A stretch of DNA of 64,000 nucleotides from Tenodera sinensis (Eukaryota > Arthropoda > Insecta > Mantodea > Mantidae), in NCBI GenBank assembly GCA_030765045.1, contig CM060962.1, positions 210,767,136 to 210,831,135 on the forward strand. The letters are read 5' to 3'. Shown here piece after piece: positions 21,890 to 34,959 of the stretch. The notes beneath the pieces were generated by a model. The model worked only from the letters and a program-made list of their open reading frames with translations, did not search any database and was not told where the DNA came from. Made by a program: the position numbers and the translations under genes. How positions within the stretch are numbered: the first letter of the stretch is position 1; every line of letters begins with the position of its first letter.

Positions 21890-23065
21890 GCCGGTCGGTT
21901 TGTCTGTCGATTTGTCTGTCTAACGGTCGGTTTGTCTGTCTCTCTGTCTCTCTGGCTGTCTGTCCCTCTGTCGGTAGGTCTGTCTGTCTGGCTGTCTCTG
22001 TCTCTCTCTGTCTGGCTGTCTATCCATCTGTCTCTCTCTGTCTGGCTGTCTATCCGTCTGTCTCTCTCTCTGTCTGGCTGTCTGTTCCTCTGTCAGTCTG
22101 TCTGTCTGGCTGTCTCTGTCTGTCTGGCTGTCTATCCGTCTGTCGGTCTGGCTGGCTGTCTGTCTCTGTCTCTCTCTGTCTGGCTGTCTATCCGTCTGTC
22201 TGTCTGTCTATCCGTCTGTCGGTCTGTCTGTCTGGCTGTCTGTCCCTCTGTCAGTCAGTCTGTCTGTCTCTCTCTCTCTCTGTCTGTCTGGCTGTCTCTG
22301 TCTGGCTGTCTATCCGTCTGTCGGTGTTTCTGTCGATCAGTTTGTGAACAGCATAACTTAAAAACGGAAAGTCGGTTAAATACCAAACTCTTATGTATAA
22401 ACTTAGGCTTTCACGGCCGGTGTCTTGACTATTAGATACAATGCTTTCTAGACCACGGCCTACAGGCACGGAAGAACTAACATATCTAATAGTCCAAACT
22501 CTTATGTTCAGCATCTTTCAGGGATGCGATACGAAGAACATTTTTTATTTTCTCAAAATTGGCTCTAATAAGTCGATTTAATTATCATATGTTAGAGGTT
22601 TTCATGACAAACGAAGTACATATCCTGAATTTTCTGGGAATAACCTCTGAAGTTCTCTTCATTATAAATGACTTTTGCATAACTGGTAAACCGTATCAGA
22701 TAGACAAAATATTACCAGACAAAAATGTAGATTAATGTTAATTGGAGTTATCCATTTCGAGAAATTCCTTGTTAATGGTTTGCATTTTCCAAAACTATAC
22801 TTTTCTTAAATGGGAAGGCGTTATTCGGTTTTATTCCGTCCTGATAACGAAAATACAGTAGAATTCTAAAGACATCAAATAGCTACTAGATGTTAAAAGA
22901 TTTGGCAAAGGCTTGCAGCTGCTATTTTTACCCATTGTACCTACAAAAGCATTGCTACAAATGTTTATCTCGCTTAACATGAAATAAATAGACCAATAAG
23001 CGTTTGTTTGTAGAAACAGTTTGTACATGAGTAGAGAGTCATAAGGGCGCACCATCAGATCTTTT
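21849..23065 (-). repeat. Family A, copy 2, with a 490-bp CTGT array
   Basis: On the minus strand it ends near 23065 with the family A start (gactctctactcatgtac). Next to tgaacagcataac (the position of the family's CAGA motif) lies an imperfect CTGT array at 21849-22338, with higher-order CTGGCTGTCTATCCGTCTGT-like units. A short element (22397-22493) is nested in it. The open frames through the array are low-complexity artefacts. Confidence 0.85.
22397..22493. mobile_element. Short hairpin-ended retroposon (family D), copy 2
   Basis: A 97-bp insert with perfect 14-bp direct repeats CCAAACTCTTATGT at 22383-22396 and 22494-22507, inside family A copy 2. It contains gctttcacggccggtgtc (compare copy 1). 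A perfect 12-bp inverted repeat, GACTATTAGATA at 22428-22439 and TATCTAATAGTC at 22483-22494, closes its 3' half. No ORF. Confidence 0.85.
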
Positions 23066-23764
23066 CTCTTGAAGGCATCTTTTCATTTAGAACAATATAT
23101 TTCATCTCTAATAACAGCATTCCTTATTTCATCTTGCCGGTCATAGCCCGCTACACTCCTCAAAAATCTCATTTTAGTCGTCCCAGAAATAACAATATTT
23201 CAACGTGGTATCTTTTCTAGCCTTTTCTCACAACGTACGTTGTATTCTTGCACAAACATATTGAACATTTTCCAGTTTATTTCTTACATCTTCCTCTTTA
23301 TATGCAATATCACACCCAAAAGAATTAAAATATCTTATCGTTAGAGCAGTTTTTGAGAAAATGAAAAATTACAAAATATCTGTCCACGTATAGAACCTTC
23401 CATATGGATAAATTTTTTCCTCGAAAATCTGAGCCTGAAATGTCTAAGTCAGCGATGTCCAACGTTTGCGAAAGAGGGGAGTTTGGGTTTACCCCCTTCC
23501 ACCGAAAGTGGACTTTGGCTCTCTTTAACCCCCAGCCGTGCATTATGTTGCAATGGAGGGTTGGTTATATTTACGTTGTGTTTGATCTGTGTTTCAAATC
23601 TGTTCATTAGCGACTTCTTTGGTACTGCTTATGTCTAAGAAGTCTATCAATATTTGGCGACAAGGTCGAAGTGCATAGCTTTAGAAAATCCACCAAGTGA
23701 TCGCCACGTAACCTATTGCGATACAGACTTTTAATATAGCTCAATTTGGAGAAACTCTGTTCGC
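23066..23764. other. Unassigned stretch
   Basis: Short open frames on both strands at 23325-23610 overlap each other, without family signatures. Nothing else is supported. Confidence 0.5.
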
Positions 23765-24232
23765 AAATCTATGTAGAGCTATTCTCACTCTTATACAGAC
23801 TATTCTTACAAATGCTTATTTCTCGATCTACTACATTTTAATTGATATAAGCACTTTCAGAAAGTATCGTATTGCTAATTTTCTTGTAGGTGCAAGGGGA
23901 ATATGGGAATACAGTAGGCTTTAAGCGATAGTGAAATGTTCTAAGAGCTGCTTATTTTGAAATTCCGTCCTCTTTGCAAGGCCAAGAGATAATAAACGAA
24001 TAACACATCTCTATTTGAAAAAAGTGTAAGTGTTGGCAAATTAAAAATTACAGAATATCTCGGAAATAGTTCACTCAAAAGAAAACCGAAGTCTTTGACA
24101 TAAATTGTGTGTTTTAACGAGGTGCATATTTTTTATTTAGTAAGCTTTAGCCTGTCTCTTATTGTTCACCATTTATACAAAAATCATCCAGAATGACGGG
24201 GTCTTCTGAGGACATTCCCAGAAAATTCAAGG
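23765..24232 (+). repeat. Family A, copy 3 (5' half)
   Basis: Shares aatacagtaggctttaagcg, gacataaattgtgtgtttta and ccagaaaattcaa with other copies. The 3' half is absent. Confidence 0.8.
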
Positions 24233-24239
24233 CATGACT

Positions 24240-24430
24240 TAGAAACGATCGCGGAATCGGCTGTTAGTATCCATCACATTTAATTTTAGTGTAACAAATG
24301 ACAAGTCCATTTGCTTTTTAGTCACTTTATTTCCCTTAAAACTTTATCACAATTCACAGCCTGCACCTTTCAACTTACAGCTATTCTGTTCTATCGTAAC
24401 CTTGGCACAAAACATTGCTCAACTGTCCAC

Positions 24431-24481
<51 letters not shown>

Positions 24482-24770
24482 TGAGGGTTCTAATCACTAA
24501 TCCTTACTAACTCTGACGATCAACTCATTAAAACTCACTCAACACTGATTTCTGTCCGTGAATTAGGTACCGGCGATTTCTCTGGAAAATCGACGTTTCT
24601 CGAAACTTCTCGTAAAAGCCTGCTACTCGAAGCTTCTCGAACTGTCTAGAATCGACCTTTGTTCTCGGCCGACATCGCCTCGCGTTGCCTAGCAATGAGT
24701 TTCTTGAGGTAGCTGATCTCGAGCCTCCGTTGATGTGCGGCCAGCGTCACAATATGTATAAGAAGAATAC
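24240..24770. other. Unassigned GC-richer block with (CT)n and heat-shock-element-like motifs
   Basis: It lies between two family A copies and contains (CT)n at 24433-24478. Composition and position suggest a solo LTR or another element, but I found no repeated ends, so it stays unassigned. Confidence 0.4.
24597..24641. promoter_or_regulatory. Two three-unit heat-shock-element-like motifs
   Basis: 24597-24609 reads TTCTCGAAACTTC and 24629-24641 reads GAAGCTTCTCGAA. Each is three alternating GAA/TTC pentamer cores with correct 2-nt spacing, 19 nt apart, which matches the known heat-shock-factor binding consensus. Function is not shown. Confidence 0.5.
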
Positions 24771-24814
24771 TCCAAACTAAAGCAATACAAATAGATGTCG
24801 CTATGCGATGGCTT

Positions 24815-25450
24815 TGAAATTCCGTTTCCTTGGATAACCTCTAAAGAGAGAAGAAAAATAAAAAATAATGATATGAAGTTTGAGAGTATCTTAAAATTAA
24901 AACCAACAATGCAGAATAAGTTGGAAATGGTTAATGTAACAACAGAACCATTCGACATATATTATGTGATTTAACGAGATCTACATTTTCTGTGAATATT
25001 TTCTGTCCCTTACGGTTTGCCAATTAAACAAAAGTATTTTAAAATGAATAGGACTTCACAGGCTATTCGCAAAAAATTCAAGTTTTTCATGCAAATTTCT
25101 TATATTAATAAAAATAGTTGGAATCAACAATAGCATAACTTCTTCCATGGAAAGGGTAGTTTAGGTGGGAGGAATTTTCCCGAATATCTCCAGGTCGCTT
25201 CTATGGAAGATCCTCAGTTCGGTGTTTATCCGAGATTTCGTATTTTAGTTAAGCTCAAGATACACACAGATACACACTCGGTTCTTTTCTTAAACCTCCC
25301 TTTTTATTCAGGTGCTTCAAAATATTTCCGATAAAATCTCGTTATCGAGTTTTTTTTTTGAGGGGGGGGGGGGAGGGGGGTGAAATAAAATTCTTCCTCC
25401 TATTTACTACAGGTAAGTAAAACAGGAAGTAAAAAACTGCATGCACAACA
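24815..25450 (+). repeat. Family A, copy 4 (degenerate)
   Basis: Shares ttgaaattccgtttccttgg, ttaacgagatctacattttc, aaaattcaagtttt and a terminal ggtaagtaaaacaggaagt-like end. The CAGA position has a short acacacagatacacac. Confidence 0.65.
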
Positions 25451-25897
25451 TGTTGGCGAGATCTAATGTATGTACGGCAGGCACCAGCCGGGTTTGCCCG
25501 ATAGAACCTTGCTCTGGCTCGCTGTTAGTTTAGAGCCTCAGCGCGGCTCTTGGGTTACGTCAGTGGCGTGCTTTATTGAAGACACAACTAACCATACAAC
25601 ATGTCAAATTAACCTGAAAGTTTATTAATAGTGAACCAATATTCTACATTTACAGCATTACAAAGTGCATGCGCAGACATACATACTCCAAATTGTCACA
25701 CAATTAATCATACATAGTTCTGTGTTACACTCGCAGCAGAATACTTTCACTCTGTTTATCTACTCGATGAATTTAATTATTGTATACCTATATGTACAGC
25801 GACTTAATCAGCAAAACATAAAACAGAAACGGCTTTTCTATGTTTAACTGATCAACTCGTAAACGTAACAAGAACAAAATTATATTTAATAAAATTC
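25451..25897. other. Unassigned stretch
   Basis: 25480-25570 is GC-richer (caccagccgggtttgcccga) but has no recognisable identity. Confidence 0.45.
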
Positions 25898-27185
<1,288 letters not shown>

Positions 27186-27296
27186 AATAACCTAGCCAGA
27201 CAATACAATTATAACAAAGGTCTAACTGATGAGAAATTATGAATAAGTAACTTATATAAATTATAGAGTACAACAAAATTAAGCTACAGCTTATGT

Positions 27297-27540
27297 CAAA
27301 TTATTATTTATTTATGCCAACAAACTTACTGCTGGTATTTTTAAACACACAAGCCGTGTGTGATTAATGTTTAAGACGTGGAATTTAATGTCGAACTGGC
27401 AAGTTGGCTATGGTAGCTTAGTGGTTTAAGCAGCCGCTCGATAAGCGGAAGATCCGTGGTTCAAATCCCGGCTATGGCATTGAATCTTTCAGTCCTGATT
27501 CCACCTCTTATATTAAATGTTTCATGTTTTTGTTGGTTAG
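27297..27540 (+). mobile_element. tRNA-like composite SINE (family C), plus-strand copy
   Basis: Leader atgccaacaaacttactgct at 27315, a shortened intermediate, then GGTAGCTTAGTGGTTTAAGC and B box GTGGTTCAAATCCC at 27424-27471, ending attccacctctta. The module keeps an anticodon-arm-like CCGC-7nt-GCGG with GAT in anticodon position, but no acceptor stem, so it is not a tRNA gene. Confidence 0.85.
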
Positions 27541-28796
27541 TTATCTGTTGACCAGCCTATGAATATTTGGGGAGATATTTCGTTATGCCTTGATTATAAG
27601 TACTGTATTAAGATTTTTATCAAGAGTGCATATACATGTAATGCTGTGTCAAACGTTGAACCCGCAGTGCTATGATCTGCTGTAACGTCACTGATTGCTG
27701 TTCGGCAAGCAAGCTCTTGGCTCCGTCTACTGCCCACCGCTCTAAAGTGGTGTACCTGCCGATGCCTGTGGTCCGGTATTCAAAGAGAAAATATTCTTTA
27801 CTTTCTTAACCATTATGTTAGGTTAGGTTATTCTGGTTCATAACTTATATACCTAATTTCCCCAAAGTCATGATGTTACGACAGAACGGAATTTGCACTA
27901 CTATAAACGATACTGCCAAATTTTAAATTGATACCTGCAACTGTTAAATATATGGACAAGTGTTTCCTTTTGGAGAAGGGAACGTCAAATAACAAACCAT
28001 TAGCTGGTTCAACACGTTGTCGTCATTTTGCTACACCGCGTTTTAACAGCACTTTGCATGCACGCGTACGTCGATTTATTTCACAAGGTCTGCTTTAACA
28101 ACCCCAGTAGGCACGCGAGTAATAACCTGTAATATAGGTCACTTAGTTATGTGTGACCTCAGGGCGGCGTTGTGACGTCACAGACAGGAGGGATGCTCTA
28201 GATCGATTATGACCTCCACGTAATGCATGGTAAATGCGTCTTCCTGAATTCATGATGATTTCAGCACTTGACAAAGCCCAGGACCCCACCCAAATATTCC
28301 CTCGGGAGGCAGCAACTTTCTAATGGCCCTGGAGTACAATTCACCTCGGCTTAAAAAATAAAGTCGGTCGTTAATAACTCGGAAGCAAATTAACGCGTAC
28401 GTAATTAGCTAAAAGCATTGTAGGTTTTAGCGAGATGAATTATTACGCTTATGCGTCAAAAGATAAAACTGTCACATTCTGCTACAAAAGAGAATTACGC
28501 ATATGTTTTTAAAACTCGTTTAAAGCCTTTTCTTTAAACCAGATATGTTAGTACTATGTTAAATAGACACTAGTTGTTTTCGACGTAAAATACGCGCATT
28601 ACTTCGTCTTCTGGTGGATGTAACAGAAACAAACCTGCGTTTTATTATTCTAATGTTGCACATGATATCTCTTTATCCGTTTGAAGTATAGCTAATACCG
28701 TAATATTTATAGATAACACAAGCGTGTTAATACGAGTAGAAAATGGCAAATAATACTGCACCTAAGGGGAGACTAAATGACCAAACTTTCCAAAAA
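27541..28796. other. Unassigned, moderately GC-rich stretch
   Basis: No ORF of note. Contains a palindromic TGACGTCA at 28173-28180 and an inverted AGGTCA pair at 28136-28159. It could be host upstream or intronic DNA. Confidence 0.4.
28136..28180. promoter_or_regulatory. AGGTCA inverted half-sites and a CRE palindrome
   Basis: AGGTCA at 28136-28141 and TGACCT at 28154-28159 (12-nt spacer), then TGACGTCA at 28173-28180. These match nuclear-receptor half-sites and the cAMP-response element core. The half-site spacing is not the 1 nt of classic ecdysone elements, so significance is weak. Confidence 0.3.
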
Positions 28797-30037
28797 ATCT
28801 CATGGGTTATACTCGCATGACTTATCTACTCTTGTACTAACTATTCTGACAAACTCTTTATTTCTCTATATTTTTCATGTTTGTCGAGATATTCTGATGG
28901 CTCTGATTGGCTCCAGTTAGATATGAATCGATTCTAATTGGATGGAAGCGGTATAGCAACAAGCTCTACCCGAGTCAATGAAGAATGTGGTGAGACACGG
29001 CGAGTATTGCAGTTTCTTAGTTGTGATGTCAATCTAATTATAAAATGGACTACAAGAGGTTTACAAGAGGCTGAAGTGAGAGTCAAACCTTTAAAAAGCA
29101 CGTCGCTGTATGATGAGTTTGAAACTCCAAACGTTTTGCATTACATCAAGAGAAAGAAAATAACGATGACCAAGCATTTCAAAATATGTGAATTATTTGA
29201 AACTTCAAACCAAATGCAACGAGGATCTTGGAAATGGTGAATGCCACAAAAATTTGACATATATAATGTGTTTTAACGAGCTGTATACTTTTCGTATCCA
29301 AACGTTTTGACTCTGTCATGGCTGACCAATTACAAAAGATTATAAAACATTAATTAGGTACACATAAAAGAGAACTACGTAAGTTCTCCGTAGATATTAA
29401 AGATACGCGCTTTATTTTGTCATGCAATTGTCTTAAACAAATGGTATTTTAATATAAAAACCGTTAAGAGCCATTTTTGAACAAGTAAAAAATGACCCAA
29501 ACGTTTCCCATGCAAAGCATAGATAGTTCGGGATAGGGAGGGTATTTTGAAATTTTGGCATTTCATTCTTGGAAGATGCTGAATTTAAATATAAAGTTTT
29601 GTTTAGGAGGTGGAATCAGGGCTGAAAAATTCAATGTCCTTGGCGGGATATGAGCCACGTATCTACCGTTTCACGCGCGGCTACTCTAACCACTAAGCTA
29701 CCATGGCCAACTTGCCAGTATGACATAAAATTCCCCAACCGATTTGTACTTTTTTCCCAGTAGACCACAAGGGAATCTCAAATCAGAGATATATACCTCA
29801 AGGACGACTTACAATTAAGTACATTATCTCCCCGGGGTTAAGTAACCTTTTTGATGGTAATTGTTATTTTTTTAATGCCAACAAACTTCCTGCTGGAATT
29901 TTTCAGTTCCGCTTCCACCTCTTAAACATTGCCCACACACGGCAATGGTGTTTAAAAACACCACTAGTAAGTTTGTTGGCATTAAAAAATAACGAAGTTT
30001 TGTAGTTATCCGACTTTTCATATTGGAGTTACACTAT

Positions 30038-30079
<42 letters not shown>

Positions 30080-30092
30080 ACACACACACAGC
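28797..30092 (+). repeat. Family A, copy 6 (degenerate) with nested SINE and CTGT/CA array
   Basis: Begins gggttatactcgcatgactt. Family C is nested at 29603-29994. After ttggagttacactatt comes (CTGT)n(CT)n(CA)n at 30039-30090, again at the family's microsatellite position. Confidence 0.75.
29603..29994 (-). mobile_element. tRNA-like composite SINE (family C), nested in family A copy 6
   Basis: Flanked by AAGTTTTGT at 29594-29602 and 29995-30003. The minus strand carries ATGGTAGCTTAGTGGTTAGA and a damaged B box. The leader occurs twice in opposite orientation (taatgccaacaaactt at 29874 and aagtttgttggcatta at about 29970), making an inner hairpin of about 115 bp. Confidence 0.82.
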
Positions 30093-30146
30093 GATAATTA
30101 TACTTTTGACTTACCCTAAAAGGGTATATTAACAGTGTTAAATCGT

Positions 30147-30373
30147 AGTCGGTCTTGGTGGCTCAGTTGGCTAGAAGCTGGCCTACTGAGCCAAGGCGGT
30201 GGGTTCAAACCCGGCCCACACAGATGGTTTTTAAGTGTGCTTAAAAACGACAGCTCTATGTCAGTTGATTTACTGGCATGTAAAAGAATTCTGCGGGACG
30301 AAATTCTGGCACACCGACGATGCTAATGTGATCCTAGCAATTGACAGCGTCGTTAAACAACAAAATAATTAAA
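30147..30373 (+). mobile_element. tRNA-derived SINE (family SA), copy 2
   Basis: Aligns throughout with 2504-2740 (GTGGCTCAGTTGG, GGGTTCAAACCC, cagcgtcgttaaacaacaaa). Target duplication AGTGTTAAATCGT at 30134-30146 versus AGTGTTTTATCGT at 30374-30386 (2 mismatches in 13). Confidence 0.92.
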
Positions 30374-30386
30374 AGTGTTTTATCGT

Positions 30387-31250
30387 GCCAAATTGTTCTT
30401 AAAACGCTGTGTAAAAAGACACTGTTATTTTGCAAACGAGTGCATGAATGACATGTTGATGTAAAACTTTTGAATATATACTAGTTATTAATCGCTATGC
30501 ACTTGCACTTCCTTTTTCTATATGAAGTACACAAGTGATATAAAGCCTTATAAGTAACTGACAAATTCTACGTTCTAAGGCTTGCTGCCAACTCGAACTT
30601 CCCGAATACACATGGACTACAAAGGTTTCTGTGATCAGAAATTATCTGGAAAATGCATGCGTTTCCTGTAATAGATGTTATATAGAGCAAGAGGTAGCGA
30701 ACGCCTTCCTGTTTGTTCTGTTACTTGCCTAGTATTTACGCATCCATTTTACGGATTAAACATCTCAAAGGTTTCTAAACATTGCCATGAAATACAGGAC
30801 TTCCATTTAAAGTTTCAAAGGAGGTGTGTAAGGGAGTTGAGAGATGAAAACCCAAAAAATCCAATTACCCTTGATTTTCAACTTCCCTCTGTGCTTTTTA
30901 CTTAATACAATTAAAAGTACATAAATAGTTATTTATTGGAACTTTTTAAATGAAAAGCCTATAGGAATAACTGATGTTGATTCCTATAAAGAGATAACCG
31001 GAAGTCAAAAGTAGTATTCTCAATGGTCACGACTCGCGTGCGAGTGAGAGAGAGGGGGCGCGCATGCTTTTCATTCAAGGATGTTTCAATCGATTGTTTT
31101 GAAACTATCCCACTTAAAGCATATTTTATAACATGGCATATTTGCTTTCCCCAGGGAAGTTCTGAAGATTTATTATGGACTTTTCTGAGACCATTAAATA
31201 AGTTCGTGAGCATGATACTTCAAGTAAGCTTTTACGTTTTGATTGGATGA
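30387..31250. other. Unassigned stretch
   Basis: Short open frames only; no repeat recognised. Confidence 0.5.
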
Positions 31251-31259
31251 AAATGAAAG

Positions 31260-31425
31260 AATTTATGCCAATTTTCACTTTCACTACCACATTTCTATAG
31301 TAAGAGGAAATATTGTACTCCACCCAAAAATAGGGGACCAGATTTCACCAAAAATACACGTTTTGGCATCCCCTGAACAAAAAGAAAGTATTTTTAGGAA
31401 AAGTTTCACCTACCAGTGGATGTGG

Positions 31426-31496
<71 letters not shown>

Positions 31497-31800
31497 CGCG
31501 CGTCCGTGTACATAACTCAAAAACGAAAAGCAAATTTATACCAAATTTAAGATTTAAAGTAGAAAGTCAATTTGATATTTAAGTGCAAAGTCAATATCAC
31601 AACAAATGTGATATTTAAGTGGAAAAGCAATTTTCATACCCAATTTGACATTTAAGTGTAACCTCTTTCTGAGATCTGACAGGGAAATTTTCAAGAAAAT
31701 CTGTAATTCCATATTCATAGTATTTACATAGAAAAATAGCATCTTTTTATTTTCTTACACACGGCTCTAACGATTTTGATTAAAATGTCACACATTTAGT
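31260..31800 (-). repeat. Family A, copy 7, with GT/GC array
   Basis: Minus-strand orientation: tactccacccaaaaatagg, then gcatcccctgaac, a (GT)n(GC)n array at 31428-31502, then cataactcaaaaacgaaaag. The array is again at the family's microsatellite position. The 5' half is missing. Confidence 0.85.
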
Positions 31801-31966
31801 ATATTGCAATGAGAAATCAAATGCAATATGGCATCTTGTTTGAATATCCACATAACACGAGTAAAGAAACGACCAATTTTAATTTGTGTTTTAATTTTTA
31901 TGATCATCCCCATAGAAAAAAATTGCTTTGCTCTCGGCTTTCGAAACAACCAAAACATGCGCGTTG

Positions 31967-31969
<3 letters not shown>

Positions 31970-32029
<60 letters not shown>

Positions 32030-32054
32030 GAGAGAATAAGCGAGAGAGAGAGAG
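31970..32054 (+). repeat. (GA)n microsatellite
   Basis: About 58 bp of near-pure GA at 31970-32027, then a short interrupted part. Confidence 0.97.
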
Positions 32055-32248
32055 GAATACTTAATCGCGTACGTAGGACCCACGTACGTAGGACCATAAT
32101 GTGTAGTAACGCAATGAGGGAGTTTCATATACAGGTTAGCCTAAAAGAAATAGACAAATTTAGTGGTCCACCAAATAAAGAGCTTTAACGACATGATAAA
32201 ATAATTTACATGAGTTGCAGGTTAGACCTTGAAGTTTTTGTGGTACAA

Positions 32249-32725
32249 CTACAGATGTTCTATGTTTGATCCTTTGGTTACACGGGCAATATCAAGTCTG
32301 TAGTCCAATAATTCTCAAACACGCGCCAAAGTGTGACTGTCAACCAATGCAACGGCATCTGTGATTCGTTCTTTCAGTTGTGAGACTCTCAGGGAACCAC
32401 AGAAGGTAATCACACGGTTTGAGGTCTGGACTTCTTGGTGGCCATTTCGTCATAGCCATGTTCTCGTAAATTCAACGACCAATCCACCTCCTGGGAAGAA
32501 CTTTGTCAAGGTAACCCCTTACGTCGAAATGCCAGTGTAGTGGGGCTCCATCCTGCACAAATAGGAAATTATCACTATCTTCTTGAAGTTGTGGCATCAA
32601 CCAAATTTGCAACATGCCCAAGTAGGTGATTCCAGTAATGGTTTTTTCTTGGAAAAAGATCGGAACATACAACTTTTTTGGAGATACAGCGGAAAAAAAA
32701 GAAAAAAAAAAGCCACTTACGTCAC
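32249..32725 (-). pseudogene. Tc1/mariner-type transposase C-terminal fragment
   Basis: The minus strand reads FFQEKTITGITYLGMLQIWL, then LFVQDGAPLHWHFDVRGYLD (second Asp in QDGAP) and DKVLPRRWIGR. After a frame change it gives LKERITDAVALVDSHTLARV, LDYRLDIARVTKGSNIEHL and a stop. This is the pattern of arthropod DDE-type transposases whose last residues are HIEHL. Upstream parts and ends were not found. Confidence 0.78.
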
Positions 32726-32745
32726 ACACACGTATGTCACGTGTG

Positions 32746-34320
32746 TCACTAAAACTAAATAAAAAGTGTCAGGCGAAAACTTCAGCTATGTACACATACA
32801 GGTGAAATGTTTTTCCTGAAATAAATGCATAACATTTTCTACATAGTATAGCTTGTATATGAAACCCTCGAGTGGTATTTGTTTAGAGTATTCCGCGAAA
32901 TAATTAACAATTAGTTTACTTAATACTGTTTAATACTAATAATAATTTAAAAGTAAACAACTTAAAACTTACAATGATATTTATACATTTTAATAATGAT
33001 TTGTTTTCACAGTTGGCACTACAACTAATCCAATAGGGTGTGAGAACGATAATTTTAGCGTTTAATCCTGAGAAATGAGGAATTAAATATATGATGAATA
33101 TAAATGAACGAATTTGCATTAGTAGGTCATTCATTACAAGTAGGTCTGCTCTATTTAAAATTATACTTGTTAAAAGCACAATTTTAAAAGTAAATGAAGA
33201 TGGCTGCTATGTACGCTGCGTGACATTCACGGATATGCAGGTTATATTTCTTAATTTATAGACAATTTGTGAGTGATAACTCTCATTTATTTGTAAATAT
33301 GGCCTAGAATATTCACTAGAATATTCGCCAAATCTTTTATGTGCCATTTTTGAATGACCTGCTAATTGTTTTTACTGCACATGGATATGTTGAGAAACGC
33401 AAGAAAATGTTTAGATTGGCGGAACCGTGAGAAGGTGATAATACCATGCGGCATGAGTGGAATAGTCGCCAAAAAGTAGAGCTCCGATTGTTATGTAGTA
33501 ACAAGGATCATGTACCTACACGTTTCTCGTTAAACCCTCTAATTGTTTTAATTGCTGACAATATCCCCCAATACATTTTATTACGGCTTTTGAAAACATC
33601 ACATTTTAATTTCCACAGAGTGGAGGAAATGAGCATATGGATGGAGAGAGGGAAAAAGAGGAAACATTAGTGAGGGGAACGAGTGGGAGAGGCAGATATA
33701 GGCCGAGATGGCGGGGGAAAGAGGGAGGGAGGGAGAGAGAGAATAATCCCTGCATTTAATGCAATAAAGCGGGCAGAGTTGTGGGTTATGTCAGTACATA
33801 ATCCACAGTACAGTAAATTTCATACTTGATTATGTTCTGTTCGCATTTTATTTATAATATGCTGCTATCCAGTAATGAGTGTAGAAATAAAACTGTGCTC
33901 ATCCTTAGATTTGGAATACTGCTACTTGCGTCTCGTTTTTCCTACTATTAATTAATGACAACTAATTATAAGCTGTTTGCTTAAGTTCTAACATAAACGA
34001 TTATTCCTAATGATGTGCGACCAACACAAGGGGATTATTGTGTCTGAAAACGCCTTTCTGCTGCGTCCTTTGAAGGGACGATGTACAGATTAATTAAATT
34101 TTCGCAGACGGATGCGGAATTCTGAGAATGGCATTGTGACTACGGGCATCCAAGCCTGCTCTATATTAAGGTATGGCGCCACGAGAATTTCTCTGCTATG
34201 TGAACTTGCTGGTCGAGGCTTCATACACCGTTTCAAAACATACGCGCGTTTGCTTAAGGTGATCATTTTTCACATCAAACACGGGGACATATTGTAACTT
34301 TAAATCTACTAAAATTACTA
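32746..34320. other. Unassigned AT-rich stretch with GA-rich tract near 33640-33745
   Basis: No coding signal supported. Confidence 0.5.
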
Positions 34321-34324
34321 TTAC

Positions 34325-34500
<176 letters not shown>

Positions 34501-34959
34501 TGCGATCAGCGGAACGAAAATCGATTAACTATGACAGTAAACGTAATGTTCGCATTTCTATTTTGACATCTTTGAATCTAGCGTTGGGGTAACTTGTTGT
34601 CAGCCTTACCCATGTTTCTTAAAGGCAAAATGTGGTAAAATTCCCACCGTAGTGAAGAGTGAAGGTTTCCTTTGTATGCAACTGGAAAGCAGAGAAATGC
34701 CGGGACTATTGCACAGATGTGAGAAAATGTCTTCTGTAGATGTTTAATTACACTGTTACTGAATGTCGTTTCAACGCGTGGCCGGCCTAACGGTAATTTT
34801 CTTGGCACCGAAAAACACGCTTGCTGGTGGAGTCGTATATTCATAATCTCTTAAATTCAAGTGCACCGATTTCTCACCCACAGATAATTTCTATTTATAA
34901 GGGACCTGAAAAACAAGGTGTATTGGAATAACCCACATACGTTAGAAGAGCTGATAAAC

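Noticed and set aside
21751..22435. Open frames of 198 and 167 codons rich in Cys, Leu, Ser and Val
   Set aside because: They translate the CTGT-rich simple repeat in all frames; no start context or domain.
23325..23610. Overlapping opposite-strand frames as small genes
   Set aside because: No conserved content, and both strands are open by chance in the same interval.
27412..27484. Possible tRNA gene (Ile-like GAT anticodon arm)
   Set aside because: No acceptor stem pairing is possible; the same module recurs inside mobile copies, so it is a SINE promoter relic.
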